Shown here: positions 13,057 through 21,909 of the stretch, one piece after another
How the letters are laid out: every line of letters starts with the position of its first letter
How positions within the stretch are numbered: position 1 is the first letter of the stretch
Assembly: GCF_029870285.1 (NCBI RefSeq)
Contig: NZ_JACSYA010000014.1
Coordinates: 67,037-131,036 of the forward strand
Direction: 5' to 3'
Length of the DNA stretch: 64,000 nt
From: Delftia sp. PS-11
Lineage (GTDB): Bacteria; Pseudomonadota; Gammaproteobacteria; Burkholderiales; Burkholderiaceae_C
Program-made: the position numbers and the translations under genes
Notes under the pieces: model-generated
Told to the model about the DNA's origin: nothing
Seen by the model: only the letters and a program-made list of their open reading frames with translations
The model's database searches: none

Positions 13057-13530
13057 TCAGTCTGCCTGGCGCTTTTTGACGGATTTTTGCTTGGGCTTGG
13101 CGCGCTTGACCTGGCCTCCGGCCGTCAGGCGCTGGTTGCCCAGCACGCGGATCTGCTTGACCTCGGGCTTCTGGCCTGCACGCTTGCTGAACTTGAGCAC
13201 CTTGACGTCACGCGGGCCGGGCTTGCGGTCCTCGTCCAGGGCCTTTTCCTTGGCAGGCATGGGGCGCCACAGCACCAGCAGCTTGCCGATGTGCTGGATG
13301 GGGGCGGCGCCGAGCTCGTCGCACAGCTGCAGGTACATCTGCTCGCGTGCGGCGCGGTCATCGTTGAAGACACGGACCTTGATCAGGCCATGGGCGTTGA
13401 GGGCGGCGTTGACCTCCTTCTGCACGGCGGCCGTCAGGCCGTCGCCGCCGATGAGGACCACGGGGTCCAGGTGGTGTGCGTTGGCGCGGTGTTCCCGGCG
13501 CTCGGCGGGAGTCAATTGAATTTGGGGCAT
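13057..13530 (-). CDS. yhbY: YhbY/CRS1-YhbY (CRM) domain RNA-binding protein
   Basis: 157 residues from ATG 13530. The upstream frame stays open but crosses into rlmE and is not family-like. Residues 1-~95 are the CRM fold ([43 protein letters not shown]), known to bind pre-50S particles. A basic tail of ~60 residues ([16 protein letters not shown]) extends beyond E. coli YhbY and probably adds RNA affinity. It is divergent from rlmE with only 31 bases between the starts, the same arrangement as in E. coli. Confidence 0.9.
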   Translation of the reverse strand: MPQIQLTPAERREHRANAHHLDPVVLIGGDGLTAAVQKEVNAALNAHGLIKVRVFNDDRAAREQMYLQLCDELGAAPIQHIGKLLVLWRPMPAKEKALDEDRKPGPRDVKVLKFSKRAGQKPEVKQIRVLGNQRLTAGGQVKRAKPKQKSVKKRQAD

Positions 13531-13561
13531 GCCCGTATTATCGAGGCTGAAAGAATCCAGC

Positions 13562-14215
13562 ATGAAAGTACAAACCAAAAGCAAGAAGGTCAACAAGGCT
13601 TGGCTCAACAGCCACGTCAACGATCCTTACGTCAAGGCCGCCCAGAAGGACGGCTACCGGGCCCGTGCGGCCTACAAGCTCAAGGAGATCGACGAGCAGC
13701 TCAAGCTGATCCGGCCCGGCGATACCGTCGTCGATCTGGGCTGTGCCCCCGGGGCCTGGAGCCAGTACGTGCGCCGGCGCCTGTCGCCCGATGGCGCAGC
13801 CGTGGGGCAGCTCAATGGCCGCATCATTTCCCTGGACCTGCTGCCCATGGAGCCTATCGAGGGCGTTCACTACATCCAGGGGGATTTCCGCGAAGAGTCG
13901 GTGCTGGCGCAGCTGACGCAGGCCCTGGAGGGCGGCAAGGCCGATGTGGTGGTGTCGGACATGGCGCCCAATCTGTCGGGCAACGGCACCACCGATGCTG
14001 CGCGCATTGCCCATCTGGTCGAGCTCGCAGTTGATTTTTCACTTCACCATATGAAACCGGGCGGGGCGCTGGTCGTCAAGCTTTTCCATGGCGGAGCCTA
14101 CGATGAACTGGTGGCGCTGTTCCGGCAGACCTTCAAAGTGGTCAAGCCGTTCAAGCCAAAGTCCTCGCGCGACAAGTCTTCCGAGACATTTTTGATCGGC
14201 ATGGGGCTCAAGTGA
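13562..14215 (+). CDS. rlmE: 23S rRNA (uridine-2'-O) methyltransferase RlmE (FtsJ/RrmJ)
   Basis: 217 residues from ATG 13562 (MKVQTKSKK). It methylates the 2'-OH of U2552 (E. coli numbering) in 23S rRNA using SAM. The SAM motif I is [15 protein letters not shown], the conserved Asp-Met-Ala block is [13 protein letters not shown], and the catalytic lysines are visible in the N-terminal [13 protein letters not shown] and in [10 protein letters not shown]. It precedes ftsH as in many proteobacteria. Confidence 0.96.
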   Translation: MKVQTKSKKVNKAWLNSHVNDPYVKAAQKDGYRARAAYKLKEIDEQLKLIRPGDTVVDLGCAPGAWSQYVRRRLSPDGAAVGQLNGRIISLDLLPMEPIEGVHYIQGDFREESVLAQLTQALEGGKADVVVSDMAPNLSGNGTTDAARIAHLVELAVDFSLHHMKPGGALVVKLFHGGAYDELVALFRQTFKVVKPFKPKSSRDKSSETFLIGMGLK

Positions 14216-14240
14216 GGCCCCCGGCCTGGGGCTGCCCCAG

Positions 14241-14303
14241 GTCAAGACCGCTTTCAAGCTATGGCTGCTATAGAGGGATATATGCGGCCTGGCGTCTTGA
14301 AAG
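14241..14303. repeat. Imperfect palindromic intergenic element before ftsH
   Basis: The 160-base rlmE-ftsH gap holds arms CTTTCAAG (14251-14258) and CTTGAAAG (14296-14303). These flank a core with AGCTATGGCTGCTATAGAGG, which resembles the AGCTAT/GCTGCTA short intergenic repeats common in Comamonadaceae genomes. A separate 7-bp hairpin (14225-14231 with 14235-14241) lies just before. No second copy was found in this window, so the repeat assignment is tentative. Confidence 0.35.
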
Positions 14304-14375
14304 ACCTAAAATGACCCGCAAATAGGCTGTGCGCCTGCCGCGAGCCGTTTGTCTGTATTCCCATTGGAGCCCCGC

Positions 14376-16298
14376 TTGAACAATCAGTGGTTTTCAAAAA
14401 TCGCCGTCTGGCTGGTCATCGCCATGGTGCTGTTTACGGTGTTCAAACAGTTTGACACCCGCGGCACTGCTGGCGCGTCCCATCTCGGCTACTCCGAATT
14501 CCTGGAGGAAGTGCGCAGCAACCGCATCAAGAGCGCCACTATCCAGGAAGGCCCTGGCGGCACCGAGATCGTGGCCACGACCAACGACGACCGCAAGGTG
14601 CGTACCACGGCGACCTACCTGGACCGCGGTCTTGTGGGCGATCTGATCAACAACAACGTCAAGTTCGATGTCAAGCCGCGTGAAGAGGGCTCCGTGCTCA
14701 TGACGCTGCTCATGAGCTGGGGTCCCATGCTGCTGCTGATTGGCGTGTGGGTCTATTTCATGCGTCAGATGCAGGGCGGCGGCAAGGGTGGCGCCTTCAG
14801 CTTCGGCAAGAGCAAGGCGCGCATGCTTGACGAGAACAACAACACCGTCACTTTCGCCGATGTGGCGGGCTGCGACGAGGCCAAGGAAGAGGTCAAGGAA
14901 GTCGTGGACTTCCTCAAGGACCCCAACAAATTCCAGAAACTCGGCGGCCGCATTCCGCGTGGCCTGCTGCTGGTCGGCCCTCCGGGCACTGGCAAGACGC
15001 TGTTGGCCAAGTCGATTGCTGGTGAGGCCAAGGTGCCTTTCTTCAGTATCTCGGGTTCCGACTTCGTGGAAATGTTCGTCGGCGTGGGCGCGGCCCGTGT
15101 GCGCGACATGTTCGAGAACGCCAAGAAGAATGCCCCCTGCATCATCTTCATCGATGAAATCGATGCCGTGGGCCGCCAGCGTGGCGCGGGCCTGGGCGGT
15201 GGCAATGACGAACGCGAGCAGACGCTCAACCAGATGCTGGTCGAGATGGACGGCTTCGAGACCAACCTTGGCGTGATCGTCGTGGCAGCCACCAACCGCC
15301 CCGACATCCTGGATGCGGCGCTGCTGCGCCCCGGCCGCTTTGACCGCCAGGTGTATGTGACGCTGCCGGATATCCGTGGCCGCGAACAGATTCTCAACGT
15401 GCACATGCGCAAGATCCCCGTGGGCCAGGACGTGAATCCGGCGGTGATCGCCCGTGGCACGCCCGGCATGTCGGGCGCCGATCTGGCCAACCTGTGCAAC
15501 GAGGCGGCGCTGATGGCTGCCCGCCGCAATGCGCGCACCGTCGAGATGCAGGACTTCGAGAAGGCCAAGGACAAGATCATCATGGGCCCCGAGCGCAAGA
15601 GCATGGTCATGCCCGAGGAGGAGCGCCGCAACACGGCCTACCATGAGGCGGGCCATGCGCTGATCGGCAAGCTGCTGCCCAAGTGCGACCCCGTGCACAA
15701 GGTCACCATCATCCCGCGTGGCCGCGCTCTGGGTGTGACCATGAGCCTGCCCGAGAAGGACCGTTACTCCTATGACAAGGAGTACATGCTCAATCAGATC
15801 GCGATGCTGTTCGGTGGCCGCATTGCCGAAGAAGTGTTCATGAACCAGATGACCACGGGCGCGAGCAACGATTTCGAGCGTGCCACGCAGATCGCCCGCG
15901 ACATGGTGACGCGCTATGGCATGACGGATGCGCTGGGGCCGATGGTCTACGCGGAGCAGGAGGGGGAGCCTTTCCTGGGCCGCTCGATGACCAAGACCAA
16001 CAACGTCAGTGAGCAGACCATGCAGAAGGTGGACCAGGAGGTTCGCCGGATCATCGACGAGCAGTACGCGCTGGCGCGCAAGCTCATCGAGGACAATGCC
16101 GAGAAGATGCATGCCATGGCCAAGGCCATGCTCGACTGGGAAACCATCGATGCCGAGCAGCTCGACGACATCATGGCCGGTCGTGCGCCGCGTCCTCCCA
16201 AGGACTTTGTTCCGCGCAACCCGCCGTCCTCCGATGGCGGCAGTTCGTCAGGTGGTACGCCGGCCGTTGACACCCAGCCTTCGCCGACCACTGCCTGA
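14376..16298 (+). CDS. ftsH: ATP-dependent zinc metalloprotease FtsH
   Basis: 640 residues from a TTG start at 14376, preferred because GGAG lies seven bases upstream and it gives the family N-terminus MNNQWFSKI. An upstream TTG at 14351 lacks a ribosome site. FtsH is a membrane-anchored AAA+ protease that degrades misassembled membrane proteins and regulators such as LpxC and RpoH. Two membrane helices (about 6-25 and 105-125) flank a periplasmic domain. The Walker A is GPPGTGKT, the second region of homology is [20 protein letters not shown], and the zinc site is HEAGH. The tail is Ser/Gly/Pro-rich. Confidence 0.97.
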   Translation: MNNQWFSKIAVWLVIAMVLFTVFKQFDTRGTAGASHLGYSEFLEEVRSNRIKSATIQEGPGGTEIVATTNDDRKVRTTATYLDRGLVGDLINNNVKFDVKPREEGSVLMTLLMSWGPMLLLIGVWVYFMRQMQGGGKGGAFSFGKSKARMLDENNNTVTFADVAGCDEAKEEVKEVVDFLKDPNKFQKLGGRIPRGLLLVGPPGTGKTLLAKSIAGEAKVPFFSISGSDFVEMFVGVGAARVRDMFENAKKNAPCIIFIDEIDAVGRQRGAGLGGGNDEREQTLNQMLVEMDGFETNLGVIVVAATNRPDILDAALLRPGRFDRQVYVTLPDIRGREQILNVHMRKIPVGQDVNPAVIARGTPGMSGADLANLCNEAALMAARRNARTVEMQDFEKAKDKIIMGPERKSMVMPEEERRNTAYHEAGHALIGKLLPKCDPVHKVTIIPRGRALGVTMSLPEKDRYSYDKEYMLNQIAMLFGGRIAEEVFMNQMTTGASNDFERATQIARDMVTRYGMTDALGPMVYAEQEGEPFLGRSMTKTNNVSEQTMQKVDQEVRRIIDEQYALARKLIEDNAEKMHAMAKAMLDWETIDAEQLDDIMAGRAPRPPKDFVPRNPPSSDGGSSSGGTPAVDTQPSPTTA

Positions 16299-16331
16299 TG
16301 CGTGACTGGCTGCCCGCTGCGGCAGTCTCAA

Positions 16332-16363
16332 GCAAAGGGGCCCCAAGGGGCCCCTTTGCTTTT
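16332..16363 (+). terminator. Intrinsic terminator after ftsH
   Basis: A perfect 13-bp stem, 16332-16344 with 16347-16359, is followed by TTTT. It lies 34 bases after the ftsH stop and 70 bases before folP, suggesting that folP-glmM are at least partly expressed from their own promoter. Confidence 0.85.
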
Positions 16364-16432
16364 GGCCCATTTCCCCCATTTCCCTGATTCCATGCAAACG
16401 TGCCCGTGTATGGGCGCACTCCAGGAGATTCC

Positions 16433-17302
16433 ATGTCCCGACAATGGCAGACCTCGCGCTTTTTGCTGGACCTGCAGCGCCCGCTGGTGATGGGCATCGT
16501 CAACGTGACGCCCGATTCCTTCTCCGATGGCGGGCACCATGCGACGGTGCCACAGGCGCTGCGCCATGCAGAGAAATTGGTGGCCGAGGGGGCCCATATC
16601 CTGGACATTGGCGGTGAATCCACGCGGCCAGGCTCCCCTGCCGTGGCGCTGGATGAGGAGCTGCGCCGGGTATTGCCCGTGGTGCGCGAAGCCGTGAACC
16701 TGGGTGTGCCAGTTTCCGTGGATACCTACAAAAGCGATGTGATGCAGGCCGTTCTCGACCTGGGCGCCGACATCATCAATGACATCTGGGCCCTGCGTCA
16801 GCCCGGAGCCGAGCAGGTGGTGGCTGCACATCCACGCTGCGGCATCTGCATCATGCACATGCATGGCACGCCCCAGGACATGCAGGTCAGTCCCATGCAG
16901 GGCGATGCGGTGCCGCAAGTGCAGGATTTTCTGCGCGAGCGCAGCGATGCGCTGCAGGCCCGGGGCGTGGAGCGCACGCGCATCGTCTGGGACTATGGCA
17001 TCGGCTTCGGCAAGACCGTGGCACAGAATTTTGCATTGCTTGCCCGGCAGCGTGAGCTGCTGGGTCTAGACTTCCCCTTGCTGGCAGGCTGGTCGCGCAA
17101 AGGCTCGCTGGGCCATGTCAGCGGCCGTGCCCAGGGTGAGCGCATGGTGCCCAGCGTGGCAGCTGCGCTGCTGGCCGTGGAGCGGGGCGCACGCGTGGTG
17201 CGTGTGCACGATGTGGCCGACACGGTGGCTGCACTGAGCATCTGGCATGCCATGCGCGAAAACGATGGGCATGCGGCCACAACAGAAAAAACCACGAAAT
17301 AA
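16433..17302 (+). CDS. folP: Dihydropteroate synthase
   Basis: 289 residues from ATG 16433 with CCAGGAGA upstream. FolP condenses p-aminobenzoate with hydroxymethyldihydropterin diphosphate in folate synthesis and is the sulfonamide target. Diagnostic segments are [39 protein letters not shown] and the C-terminal [13 protein letters not shown]. It is 11 bases from glmM, a widely conserved folP-glmM pair. Confidence 0.97.
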   Translation: MSRQWQTSRFLLDLQRPLVMGIVNVTPDSFSDGGHHATVPQALRHAEKLVAEGAHILDIGGESTRPGSPAVALDEELRRVLPVVREAVNLGVPVSVDTYKSDVMQAVLDLGADIINDIWALRQPGAEQVVAAHPRCGICIMHMHGTPQDMQVSPMQGDAVPQVQDFLRERSDALQARGVERTRIVWDYGIGFGKTVAQNFALLARQRELLGLDFPLLAGWSRKGSLGHVSGRAQGERMVPSVAAALLAVERGARVVRVHDVADTVAALSIWHAMRENDGHAATTEKTTK

Positions 17303-17313
17303 CCAGGAAGACT

Positions 17314-18648
17314 ATGGCACGCAAGTATTTCGGCACGGATGGCATCCGGGGCCTGGTGGGACGCTCTCCGATCACTCCGGATTTCGCATTGCGCCTGGCC
17401 CATGCGGTAGGCCGTGTGCTTCGTCGAGACGAAGCCCGCCCGCTTGTGCTGATAGGCAAGGACACGCGCATCTCGGGCTACATGCTGGAGAGCGCGCTGG
17501 AGTCGGGCTTCAACTCCGCCGGGGTGGATGTGATGCTGCTGGGGCCGCTGCCGACCCCTGGCGTCGCCTATCTGACGCGGGCGCAGCGTGCGAGCCTGGG
17601 CGTGGTCATCAGTGCGAGCCACAACCCGTACTACGACAACGGGATCAAGTTCTTCAGTGCCCGGGGTACCAAGCTGTCGGACGGCTGGGAAGAAGCCGTC
17701 GAGCAGGCGCTGACCGAAGAGCCCGCATGGGTGGAATCCGCCGCACTGGGCAAGGCCCGCCGCCTGGAAGATGCGGCAGGCCGCTACATCGAGTTCTGCA
17801 AGAGCACCTTCGACCAGGCGCTCACGCTCAAGGGGGTGAAGATTGTTGTCGACGCAGCCCATGGAGCGGCCTACCAGATCGCGCCCAAGGTCTTCCATGA
17901 GCTGGGCGCCGATGTGGTGGCCATCGGCTGCACCCCCGATGGCCTGAACATCAACGAGGGCGTGGGAGCGACCCATCCCGAGGCGCTGGCCATGGCCGTT
18001 CGTGCCAACCGCGCCGACTTCGGTGTGGCGCTCGATGGCGATGCGGACCGGTTGCTGATGGTCGATGCGGGCGGCCGTGTCTACAACGGCGACGAGCTGC
18101 TGTACCTGATGGCGGCAGACCGTCTGGCGCGCGGTGAAAGCGTACCGGGGGTTGTTGGCACGTTGATGACGAACATGGCGGTCGAGAATGCGCTCAAGGC
18201 GCGTGGCGTGGATTTCGTGCGCGCCAAGGTGGGTGACCGCTACGTCCTTGAAGAGCTGCACCGCCAGGGCTGGAAGCTGGGTGGCGAGGGATCGGGCCAT
18301 CTGCTGGCGCTGGACCGGCACACCACGGGCGATGGCCTGGTCAGTGCGCTGCAGGTGCTGCAGGCCTGTGTGCGCTCGGGACAGACCTTGCCGCAGTGGC
18401 TGTCATCCGTGCAGCTGTTTCCCCAGGTGCTGCTCAATGTGCGGCTGCAGCCAGGGCAGGACTGGAAGCGCAATGCCTTGCTGGAGCAGGAGACGCGTGC
18501 CGTCGAGGCCGAGCTGGCCGGCATGGGGCGTGTGCTGATCCGTGCCAGCGGCACCGAGCCGCTGCTGCGTGTGATGGTGGAAGCACGTGAGGACGATCTG
18601 GCCAGCCGCTGTGCAGAGCGCCTGGCCAGCGCGGCACGCGCGGGGTGA
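17314..18648 (+). CDS. glmM: Phosphoglucosamine mutase
   Basis: 444 residues. GlmM converts glucosamine-6-phosphate to glucosamine-1-phosphate for peptidoglycan and LPS. The N-terminus is [11 protein letters not shown]. The phosphorylated catalytic serine is S102 in [12 protein letters not shown], the metal loop is DGDADR, the sugar loop is GGEGSGH, and the phosphate-binding end is [15 protein letters not shown]. All four domains are complete. Confidence 0.97.
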   Translation: MARKYFGTDGIRGLVGRSPITPDFALRLAHAVGRVLRRDEARPLVLIGKDTRISGYMLESALESGFNSAGVDVMLLGPLPTPGVAYLTRAQRASLGVVISASHNPYYDNGIKFFSARGTKLSDGWEEAVEQALTEEPAWVESAALGKARRLEDAAGRYIEFCKSTFDQALTLKGVKIVVDAAHGAAYQIAPKVFHELGADVVAIGCTPDGLNINEGVGATHPEALAMAVRANRADFGVALDGDADRLLMVDAGGRVYNGDELLYLMAADRLARGESVPGVVGTLMTNMAVENALKARGVDFVRAKVGDRYVLEELHRQGWKLGGEGSGHLLALDRHTTGDGLVSALQVLQACVRSGQTLPQWLSSVQLFPQVLLNVRLQPGQDWKRNALLEQETRAVEAELAGMGRVLIRASGTEPLLRVMVEAREDDLASRCAERLASAARAG

Positions 18649-18664
18649 AAGCGCTCAGGGCAAC

Positions 18665-18684
18665 CGCAGGGTGGCCGCCCTGCG
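18665..18684. terminator. Hairpin between convergent glmM and the GGDEF-EAL gene
   Basis: A 7-bp perfect stem (18665-18671 with 18678-18684) sits in the 36-base gap between two convergent stops. There is no T tract, so termination here may be weak or Rho-assisted. Confidence 0.4.
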
Positions 18685-20541
18685 TCAGTCCTGCCGGCTG
18701 CGCAGGAAGGCTTCCAGTGCCTCGGGGGTCAGTGGCCGGCTGAAATGATAGCCCTGGGCCTCATCGCAGCCCTGCTCGCGCAGGAACTGCAGCTGCGCCT
18801 CTGTCTCCACGCCTTCTGCCGTGGTCTGCATGCCCAGTGCCTGCGCCATGCGGATGATGGCGCTGACAATCGCGCGGTCATTGCTGTCATGGTCCAGGTC
18901 CTGGATGAAGGACTGGTCTATCTTGAGCTTATAGATCTGGAAGCGCTTGAGCTGGCTCAGCGATGAATAGCCGGTCCCGAAATCATCCATGGCCAGGCGC
19001 ACGCCACGCTCGCGCAACCGGTCCATGGTAGCGGTTGCCTGGCGCGGGTCCTGGATGGCAACGCCTTCTGTCAGTTCCAGCTCCAGCGAGTCTGCCGGCA
19101 GATCGCTGTCCATCAGGATGCGCGCGATGATCTCCGGCAATTGCGGCTGGTGGAACTGGATGGCCGACAGGTTGACTGCCACCTTGAGATCGTTCAGGCC
19201 AGCGCGGCGCCATGTCTGCAGCTGCATCATGGCCGTGCGCAGCACCCATTCCCCGATCTGCAGGATCTGGCCGCTGTCCTCCGCGACAGGGATGAACTCT
19301 GCCGGTGAGATCAGGCCGAGCTCGGGATGCTCCCAGCGCAGCAGGGCTTCGACACTGCGCACGCGGCCCGTGCTGAGCCTGATCTGCGGCTGGTAATGCA
19401 GGTAGAACTGGTTGCGCTCCAGTGCGCGGCGCAGTGCATTTTCCAATTGCAGCGCCCGCAGCGATTGCGCCTGCATCTGGGGTGTGAAGAAGCGGTAGGT
19501 ATTGCGCCCGGCCTGCTTGGCGTGGTACATGGCTGCATCGGCGGCCTGGGTCAGTGCGTCCACATCGCTGCCGTCCGCTGGGTACAGCGCGATGCCCATG
19601 GAGGGTGCAATCGTCAACTCGTGGCGGTCGATCTGGTAGGCCTGGCGGGAGGCTTCCTGCAGCTTGCCTGCCACGCGCGCAGCGCCCTGGGCATTGGCGC
19701 CAGGCAGCAGCAGCACGAACTCATCGCCGCCAATGCGTGCGACCGTGTCCCGGTCGCGCACCACCCCCCGCAGCCGCCGGGCGATTTCTACCAGCAGCGC
19801 ATCGCCGACCCGGTGGCCCAGGGAGTCGTTGACGTGTTTGAAGTGGTCGAGGTCCAGGAACATGACCGCCAGCGGCGTGCCGTTGGCGCGTGCCAGCTCG
19901 ATGGCACGCGCGCTGCGCTCTGCCAGCAGCGTGCGGTTGGGCAGGCCGGTCAGCGCATCGTAGTGGGCCATCCAGTAGATGCGTTCCTGGTCGAGCTTGC
20001 GGTCGGCAATCTCGCGGTGCAGGTTTTCCACGGTGGCGCTGAGTTCGCGCGTGCGGTCACGCACCTGCTGCTCCAGCAGTTCATGGGCGTGATTGAGGGC
20101 CTGCTGGGCTCTCAGCCGCTCATCGATGTCGCTGACGATCCAGATCGAGCCTTCGCGTGGGTTGGCTGGATTGATGAGCCGGCCCGTGAGCTCGCCCCAG
20201 AACAGGCTGCCATCCTGGCGGCGCAGGCGCCGCTGGGTGCGAAAGGACATGCCGGCGCTGAGCGTGGCGTAGGCTTCGCGGCCCAGGCTGCGCAATTCGT
20301 CGCGGCTGGGGTGTACATGCTCGCTGCTCATGCCCACCAGGGCATGCTCGCCCGGGTAGCCGAAGATGTCGGCATAGCACTGGTTGCAGCGGACAATGAC
20401 GCGCTGCCGGATGAAAACAATGCCGACTCCGGCATTGTCCAGCAGCGCCTGCTGCTCTCGCAGGCTGCGTTGCAGCGACGTCGCCATCATCGAGGGAGGA
20501 CGTTCGGACATGGGGTCGTACGCAGTCGACGGCGCGGACAT
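18685..20541 (-). CDS. PAS-GGDEF-EAL cyclic-di-GMP signalling protein
   Basis: 618 residues, no signal peptide or membrane helix. A PAS domain (about residues 25-145, with the PAC segment FWGELTGRLIN) leads through a short coiled coil to a GGDEF domain. There GGDEF (271-275) is intact, and RDRD (262-265) forms an inhibitory product-binding site. The EAL domain follows with EALLRW, ELTEG, DDFGTGYSS, KIDQSF and ETEAQ all conserved, so both diguanylate cyclase and phosphodiesterase activities look possible. Neighbours give no target. The PAS ligand or partner is unknown. Confidence 0.92.
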   Translation of the reverse strand: MSAPSTAYDPMSERPPSMMATSLQRSLREQQALLDNAGVGIVFIRQRVIVRCNQCYADIFGYPGEHALVGMSSEHVHPSRDELRSLGREAYATLSAGMSFRTQRRLRRQDGSLFWGELTGRLINPANPREGSIWIVSDIDERLRAQQALNHAHELLEQQVRDRTRELSATVENLHREIADRKLDQERIYWMAHYDALTGLPNRTLLAERSARAIELARANGTPLAVMFLDLDHFKHVNDSLGHRVGDALLVEIARRLRGVVRDRDTVARIGGDEFVLLLPGANAQGAARVAGKLQEASRQAYQIDRHELTIAPSMGIALYPADGSDVDALTQAADAAMYHAKQAGRNTYRFFTPQMQAQSLRALQLENALRRALERNQFYLHYQPQIRLSTGRVRSVEALLRWEHPELGLISPAEFIPVAEDSGQILQIGEWVLRTAMMQLQTWRRAGLNDLKVAVNLSAIQFHQPQLPEIIARILMDSDLPADSLELELTEGVAIQDPRQATATMDRLRERGVRLAMDDFGTGYSSLSQLKRFQIYKLKIDQSFIQDLDHDSNDRAIVSAIIRMAQALGMQTTAEGVETEAQLQFLREQGCDEAQGYHFSRPLTPEALEAFLRSRQD

Positions 20542-20634
20542 GGCGAAGCGTGTGTAATGGTGAGGGCGAGAGCGCAGAAAAACTTACAAAGTGTAGCATT
20601 TATGCGTCTGCATCCCAAGCCTATCCCCGCATCG

Positions 20635-21585
20635 TCAGGCGGGGCAGCGCTCGCGTTTCCAACGGTCTGCCAGCTCATATAGTACGCCATGGCGCAAAGC
20701 CCCATGGGTGACGCGCATGCGTTCGATGCCCAGCAGGGAGAACAGCGCGCGCATGACGCTCATGCCTGCGCCAATCATGGGGCGTAATTCTTCCTTGAGT
20801 CCACCGACATTCACACGGCTGACATGTCCTGCGTGCAGCAGTTGTGCGTGCAGCCAGTCCAGGCCCTGGCGTGTGATCCAGCCCTTGGGCTGGTCCGTGG
20901 CATGGGCCAGCACCTTGACGATGGCGCCCGCAGTGCCTGACGCGCCATAGGCGTGGCGCCATTGCCCGGCGCGGAACGCCTGGGCGTGGCTGCCTACCAG
21001 ATCGGCCACCGCCTGCTCTGCGCGGCCGAGGGCCAGTGCCGATAGTTCGCCGTCGGCGAAATACTGCTGCGCCCAGGTCAGGCTGCCCACTGCAAAGGAG
21101 CGCGCCTGCAGGACCTGCAGCTTCTGTCCCAGGCACAGTTCCGTCGATCGTCCGCCAATGTCCACGACCAGCCGTCTGTGGTGTGTGGGTGGCAGCAGCT
21201 GCGCCACGCCACGGTAGATCAGCCGTGCTTCCTCGCTGCCATCGATGACCTCGATGGGGCAGCCCAGTATGCGGCTGCCTTCGCTGAGAAAGAGGTCCCG
21301 GTTGGATGCCTCGCGCAGAGTCTGCGTGGCAACGGCGCGCACACGGTCACGCGGCAGATCCCCCAGCACCTGGGCGTAGCGCTGCAGGCATTCCCAGCCG
21401 CGCTGCATAGCTTCCTGCCCCAGGGCGCCGGATGCATCGAGGGCGCTGCCCAGGCGGATGGCTTCCTTGCGGTTGTTGAATAGATGCACCTTCCCATCCT
21501 CGAGGCGCGCCATGGCGAGCAGGCAACTGTTGGAGCCGATGTCGATGGCGGCCAGTCGGTTTTCGGTAGGGAACGGGGATGGCAT
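20635..21585 (-). CDS. Ppx/GppA family phosphatase, short single-module form
   Basis: 316 residues from ATG 21585; the upstream frame has no family sequence. It belongs to the ASKHA-fold exopolyphosphatase / guanosine pentaphosphatase family. Landmarks are AAIDIGSNSCLLAMARLEDG, AVATQTLREASNRDLF, GSEEARLIYRGV and VVDIGGRSTELCLG. It lacks the ~180-residue C-terminal HD-like domain present in the second copy at 24306-25790. Substrate (polyphosphate or pppGpp) cannot be decided. It is divergent from ppk, with PhoB-box-like repeats in the gap. Confidence 0.85.
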   Translation of the reverse strand: MPSPFPTENRLAAIDIGSNSCLLAMARLEDGKVHLFNNRKEAIRLGSALDASGALGQEAMQRGWECLQRYAQVLGDLPRDRVRAVATQTLREASNRDLFLSEGSRILGCPIEVIDGSEEARLIYRGVAQLLPPTHHRRLVVDIGGRSTELCLGQKLQVLQARSFAVGSLTWAQQYFADGELSALALGRAEQAVADLVGSHAQAFRAGQWRHAYGASGTAGAIVKVLAHATDQPKGWITRQGLDWLHAQLLHAGHVSRVNVGGLKEELRPMIGAGMSVMRALFSLLGIERMRVTHGALRHGVLYELADRWKRERCPA

Positions 21586-21732
21586 GCGCGGAAGTGGATG
21601 ATCAAGGCGGCTGCGGCAGGCTTGCGGCAGCAAACGGCTTCCAGCACAGACCGCTGAGCTTAGCATCCCGCCGGCGGTGCGTGCAGGTTGTCGTGCCATC
21701 CCATTTGTCTGTAGCTGCCGTTCTTTGCATTT

Positions 21733-21761
21733 GTGACAGATCAATGGCTTGTTTGTGACAA
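21733..21761 (-). promoter_or_regulatory. Degenerate triple PhoB-box-like repeat facing the short Ppx/GppA gene
   Basis: Read on the minus strand, 7-mers TTGTCAC, AAGCCAT and CTGTCAC are spaced by 4 bp, giving the 11-bp periodicity of a Pho box. The middle unit is poor. The box is 148 bases from the start codon and no good -10 lies at the canonical distance, so its function is uncertain. Confidence 0.4.
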
Positions 21762-21793
21762 GCGCCGGCAATATGTCGTTTCTGCTCAGGGCA

Positions 21794-21822
21794 TTGTCTT
21801 ATGAATGTCATGAACATGTCAC
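21794..21822 (+). promoter_or_regulatory. PhoB box upstream of ppk
   Basis: ATGTCAT-GAAC-ATGTCAC (21805-21822) is a near-consensus Pho box (two 7-mers, 4-bp spacer). A third weaker unit, TTGTCTT, begins 11 bp upstream at 21794. CAGACT at 21833-21838 is placed where a -10 is expected. Together with the minus-strand repeat this fills the 324-base gap 21586-21909, which holds no other gene that I can see. Confidence 0.8.
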
Positions 21823-21909
21823 AAAAATGGCGCAGACTGTTTGAGCCCCTGTTTGCGGGGCAGTAGTTATCGGGCCGACCATGCCAAGGCCCCCAGTCAC
21901 TGTCATTCA

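Noticed and set aside
19327..20682. Plus-strand frame antisense to the GGDEF-EAL gene
   Set aside because: No domain is recognisable, and the minus-strand gene carries all expected motifs.
21841..21909. A TTG start at 21841 for ppk
   Set aside because: It lies at the expected transcription start of the Pho-box promoter and has no ribosome site. The ATG at 21910 or a later start is more plausible.
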